Source: Acidimicrobiia bacterium (GTDB taxonomy: Bacteria > Actinomycetota > Acidimicrobiia > UBA5794 > UBA11373). Taken from it: DNA of 7,962 nucleotides. The DNA lies in NCBI GenBank assembly GCA_025456165.1, contig JALOLI010000053.1, positions 1-7,962 of the forward strand. The letters run 5' to 3'. Position 1 is the stretch's first letter, and each line of letters begins with the position of its first letter. Of this stretch, positions 5,982-7,962 are shown one piece after another. The notes beneath the pieces are model-generated. The model ran no database searches. It saw only the letters and a program-made list of their open reading frames with translations, and had not been told where the DNA came from. The position numbers and the translations under genes are program-made.

Positions 5982-7379
5982 GTGCGCCGGCGCTTCTTCT
6001 GGGCGCTGGTGGCGGTGGCGGTGGTCACCCTGGCCGTCGGGGGCTTCGCCGCCGCCGTGCTCATCAACCGCTCGGTGGAGGATTCGGCGCGCGCCGAGTT
6101 CACCCGCCAGGCCGAAGCCACCGCTCGCCTCATCGAGGCGGGGGTGAGGGAGCGGGGCATGATGGGAGGGGCCCCGCTGCGCCAGCTGGGGAGCATCCTG
6201 GCCGTCGTCCAGGCGGTGGGCGGCCACGACTACGTCGAGGCGGTGCTGGTGGGGCCGGCCGGCGGGGTGACCGTCGTGGGGGACGAGGCGCCCCTGGCCG
6301 AGCAGATCCCGGGCGGCGCCGGCGCTCTGGAGCGGCGGGCCCAGTTCGAAGCCGAAGTGGACGGGGAGTCGGTGGCCGCCTTCGCCCTTCCGGTGCAGGT
6401 GGGCAACCTGGGCCGGGTGGTGGTGGTCATCGGCACCGACCTGCAACTGGTGGCCTGGCCCCCCGTGGTGGCCCGCCTGCTCTGGGCCCTGGGCCTGGGG
6501 GTGGCCCTGGCCGCCCTGCTGGCGGTGTGGCTCTCCCGCTTCCTGGGGCGCCGGCTCGAGGGCCTCAGCCGCGCCTCCCGGCGCCTCGCCGGGGGAGACT
6601 TGAGCGCCCGGGCCCCGGTGGAGGGCGGTGACGAGATCTCCGAGGTGGCGGTGGCCTTCAACGAGATGGCCGGCGACCTGGAGGGAGCGCGGCGGCGCGA
6701 GCGGGAGTTCCTGGTCAGCGTCGGCCACGACCTGCGCACCCCCCTCACCACGATCGCCGGCTACGCCGAGGCTCTGCACGAGGGCAAGGTCAACCAGGAC
6801 GACCTCTCCGGGGTGGGGGCGGTGATGAATCGGGAGACCGGGCGGCTCAGCCGCCTCCTCGAGGACCTGATGACTCTCTCCCGGCTCGAAGCCGGGGAGT
6901 TCGCCCTGCGGCCGGAAGCGGTGGACCTGGCCGGGCATCTGGGCGGGTCGGTGGAGGCTTACCGGGGCCGGGCCGAGGCCGCCGGGGTGAGCCTGGAAGC
7001 GGACCTGGGGGAAGTGCCCCCGGCTCTGGTGGACCCGGACCGCATCGACCAGGTCGTGGGCAACCTGGTGGAGAACGCCCTGCGCTACACGCCGGCGGGC
7101 GGGACGGTGCGCCTGTCCCTGCAGGCCGAAGGGGCACTGGCCCGGATCTCGGTGGTGGATACCGGCCCGGGCATCGCTGCGGCCGACCTGCCGCACATCT
7201 TCGAGCGCCTCTACGTGGCGCAGCGGTATCGGGCGGCGCGGCCCGAAGGGTCGGGCCTGGGCCTGGCCATCGTCCGGGAGTTGGCCGAGGCGATGGGCGG
7301 CCGGGTGGAGGTGGCCAGCGTCCCGGACCAGGGGACGACGATCTCGGCCCTCGTGCCGCTGCGGCCGCCGGCGGGGTAG
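5982..7379 (+). CDS. Membrane sensor histidine kinase with HAMP domain, partner of the upstream regulator
   Basis: This 465-residue kinase senses an unidentified extracellular or membrane signal and phosphorylates the regulator. In order: helix TM1 (about 5-28), an extracytoplasmic region of about 135 residues (29-163), TM2 (about 164-187), HAMP (about 188-240), a HisKA dimerization domain with His249 in GHDLRTPL followed by Thr253 of the phosphatase motif, then an ATP-binding domain. That domain has the N box NLVENALRYT (Asn365), G1 DTGPGI (393-398), an F-box-like IFERLY (406-411) and G2 GSGLGL (423-428). All catalytic boxes are present, so it should be active. GTG 5982 is 1 nt after the regulator's stop, with no strong ribosome site, which suggests translational coupling. 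The extracellular part contains no Cys and shows no sensor fold I can name. Confidence 0.94.
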   Translation: MRRRFFWALVAVAVVTLAVGGFAAAVLINRSVEDSARAEFTRQAEATARLIEAGVRERGMMGGAPLRQLGSILAVVQAVGGHDYVEAVLVGPAGGVTVVGDEAPLAEQIPGGAGALERRAQFEAEVDGESVAAFALPVQVGNLGRVVVVIGTDLQLVAWPPVVARLLWALGLGVALAALLAVWLSRFLGRRLEGLSRASRRLAGGDLSARAPVEGGDEISEVAVAFNEMAGDLEGARRREREFLVSVGHDLRTPLTTIAGYAEALHEGKVNQDDLSGVGAVMNRETGRLSRLLEDLMTLSRLEAGEFALRPEAVDLAGHLGGSVEAYRGRAEAAGVSLEADLGEVPPALVDPDRIDQVVGNLVENALRYTPAGGTVRLSLQAEGALARISVVDTGPGIAAADLPHIFERLYVAQRYRAARPEGSGLGLAIVRELAEAMGGRVEVASVPDQGTTISALVPLRPPAG

Positions 7380-7395
7380 CGCTGCCGGGGCCGTC

Positions 7396-7401
7396 TACCC
7401 T
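7396..7401 (+). promoter_or_regulatory. Candidate -10 element of a leaderless nadE promoter (TACCCT)
   Basis: TACCCT ends 7 nt before ATG 7409 and no Shine-Dalgarno lies between. It follows the kinase stop codon by 16 nt, so nadE probably has its own promoter rather than depending only on the two-component operon. No -35 is evident. Confidence 0.45.
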
Positions 7402-7408
7402 GCCCGCC

Positions 7409-7962
7409 ATGACCGACTTCATCCGCGTCGCCGGCGCCCAGCTGAACCTCATCGTGGGCGACCTGGAAGGCAACACCGCCCGGATCCTGGAGGCCATGGC
7501 CTGGGCGGAGGGGCTTCAGGCCGATGTCCTGCTCCTGCCCGAACTGGCCGTCACCGGGTACCCGCCCGAAGACCTGCTCCTGCGCCGGCGCTTCATCGAA
7601 GCCAACCAGCAGGCGCTGTACCGCCTGGCGGGCAAGTCGGGCGAGACGACGACCGTGGTGGGCTTTGTCGACCGCACCTCGGGGGCCCCGAAACGAGACG
7701 ATGCCGGGCCGGGCCGCCTGCGCAACGCCGCCGCCCTGCTGGCCGGCGGCCGGGTGCGGGGCATCTACCACAAGGTGCTACTGCCCAATTACGGGGTCTT
7801 CGACGAGGACCGCTACTTCTTCCCCGGCGAGGCACCGGCCGCCCTCTGGGAGATCAACGGGGTGATCGCCGGGGTCTCGGTCTGCGAGGACATCTGGGTG
7901 CCCGACGGGCCCCCGGCGCAGCAGGCGGCGGCCGGGGCCGACATCCTGCTGAACGTCAACGG
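7409..7962 (+). CDS. nadE: Glutamine-dependent NAD+ synthetase, N-terminal glutaminase domain (partial, cut by window end)
   Basis: The enzyme makes NAD+ from deamido-NAD+ (nicotinic acid adenine dinucleotide), ATP and glutamine in the cytoplasm. The visible 184 residues are a nitrilase-type amidase domain that releases ammonia from glutamine. Its Glu-Lys-Cys triad is readable as Glu45 ([17 protein letters not shown]), Lys122 ([18 protein letters not shown]) and Cys159 (SVCEDIW). The synthetase domain with its SGGxDS loop should follow beyond 7962 and is not seen. The short N-terminus and the GYPPEDLL wording look more like the roughly 550-residue bacterial form than the roughly 680-residue Mycobacterium tuberculosis enzyme; this is from memory of the families. 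ATG 7409 fits both homology and the TACCCT element 7 nt before it. Confidence 0.94.
   Translation, partial: MTDFIRVAGAQLNLIVGDLEGNTARILEAMAWAEGLQADVLLLPELAVTGYPPEDLLLRRRFIEANQQALYRLAGKSGETTTVVGFVDRTSGAPKRDDAGPGRLRNAAALLAGGRVRGIYHKVLLPNYGVFDEDRYFFPGEAPAALWEINGVIAGVSVCEDIWVPDGPPAQQAAAGADILLNVN

Noticed and set aside
4358..6196. A 612-codon open frame on the minus strand spanning ccdA and the response regulator
   Set aside because: It is antisense to two genes with intact catalytic motifs. Its translation is a His/Pro/Gln/Arg-rich sequence without a recognisable domain, as expected for the shadow frame of GC-rich genes.
5829..7196. A 455-codon minus-strand open frame opposite the histidine kinase
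   Set aside because: Shadow of the kinase gene: low-complexity translation, no domain, no start signal, and the sense strand carries all kinase boxes.

Overview
The window is very GC-rich, with G or C at most third codon positions, several GTG starts, and TANNNT -10 motifs lying 6-7 nt before start codons that lack a Shine-Dalgarno sequence. This suggests a high-GC actinobacterium (Actinomycetota), possibly an uncultured lineage. That placement is inference from base composition, start signals and gene types; no phylogenetic marker was tested.

Layout from left to right: (1) 1-2234, minus strand: a SERCA/PMCA-like P2-type cation-transporting ATPase. Its 3' end lies beyond the window. It is broken near 661-675 by a frameshift that coincides with loss of roughly 40 conserved residues, including the DPPR element. 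(2) 2304-2972, plus: endonuclease III (nth) with a complete iron-sulfur motif, divergent from the ATPase. (3) 3018-3052: a perfect 14-bp-arm hairpin between convergent genes, a likely two-way terminator. (4) 3082-4347, minus: a 12-helix major facilitator transporter of the sugar-porter-like type. (5) 4421-5185, plus: a CcdA-type membrane thiol-disulfide electron carrier, divergent from the transporter. (6) 5306-5980 and 5982-7379, plus: a two-component operon, with an OmpR/PhoB-type response regulator and a membrane histidine kinase separated by 1 nt. (7) 7409-7962, plus: the amino-terminal glutaminase domain of a glutamine-dependent NAD+ synthetase (nadE), cut by the window end.

The genes do not form one pathway. 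nth is DNA repair, nadE is NAD synthesis, ccdA is redox or cytochrome biogenesis, and two genes are transport. The response regulator-kinase pair is the only clear functional unit. The two divergent intergenic regions (2235-2303 and 4348-4420) share an architecture in which two outward-facing TANNNT elements are separated by only 32-35 bp. No RNA genes, mobile elements, CRISPR arrays or phage genes were seen. I did not find a new multi-gene system. The best leads are the broken ATPase, a lysine in place of the site-I glutamate in its helix M5, and the repeated leaderless promoter pattern.
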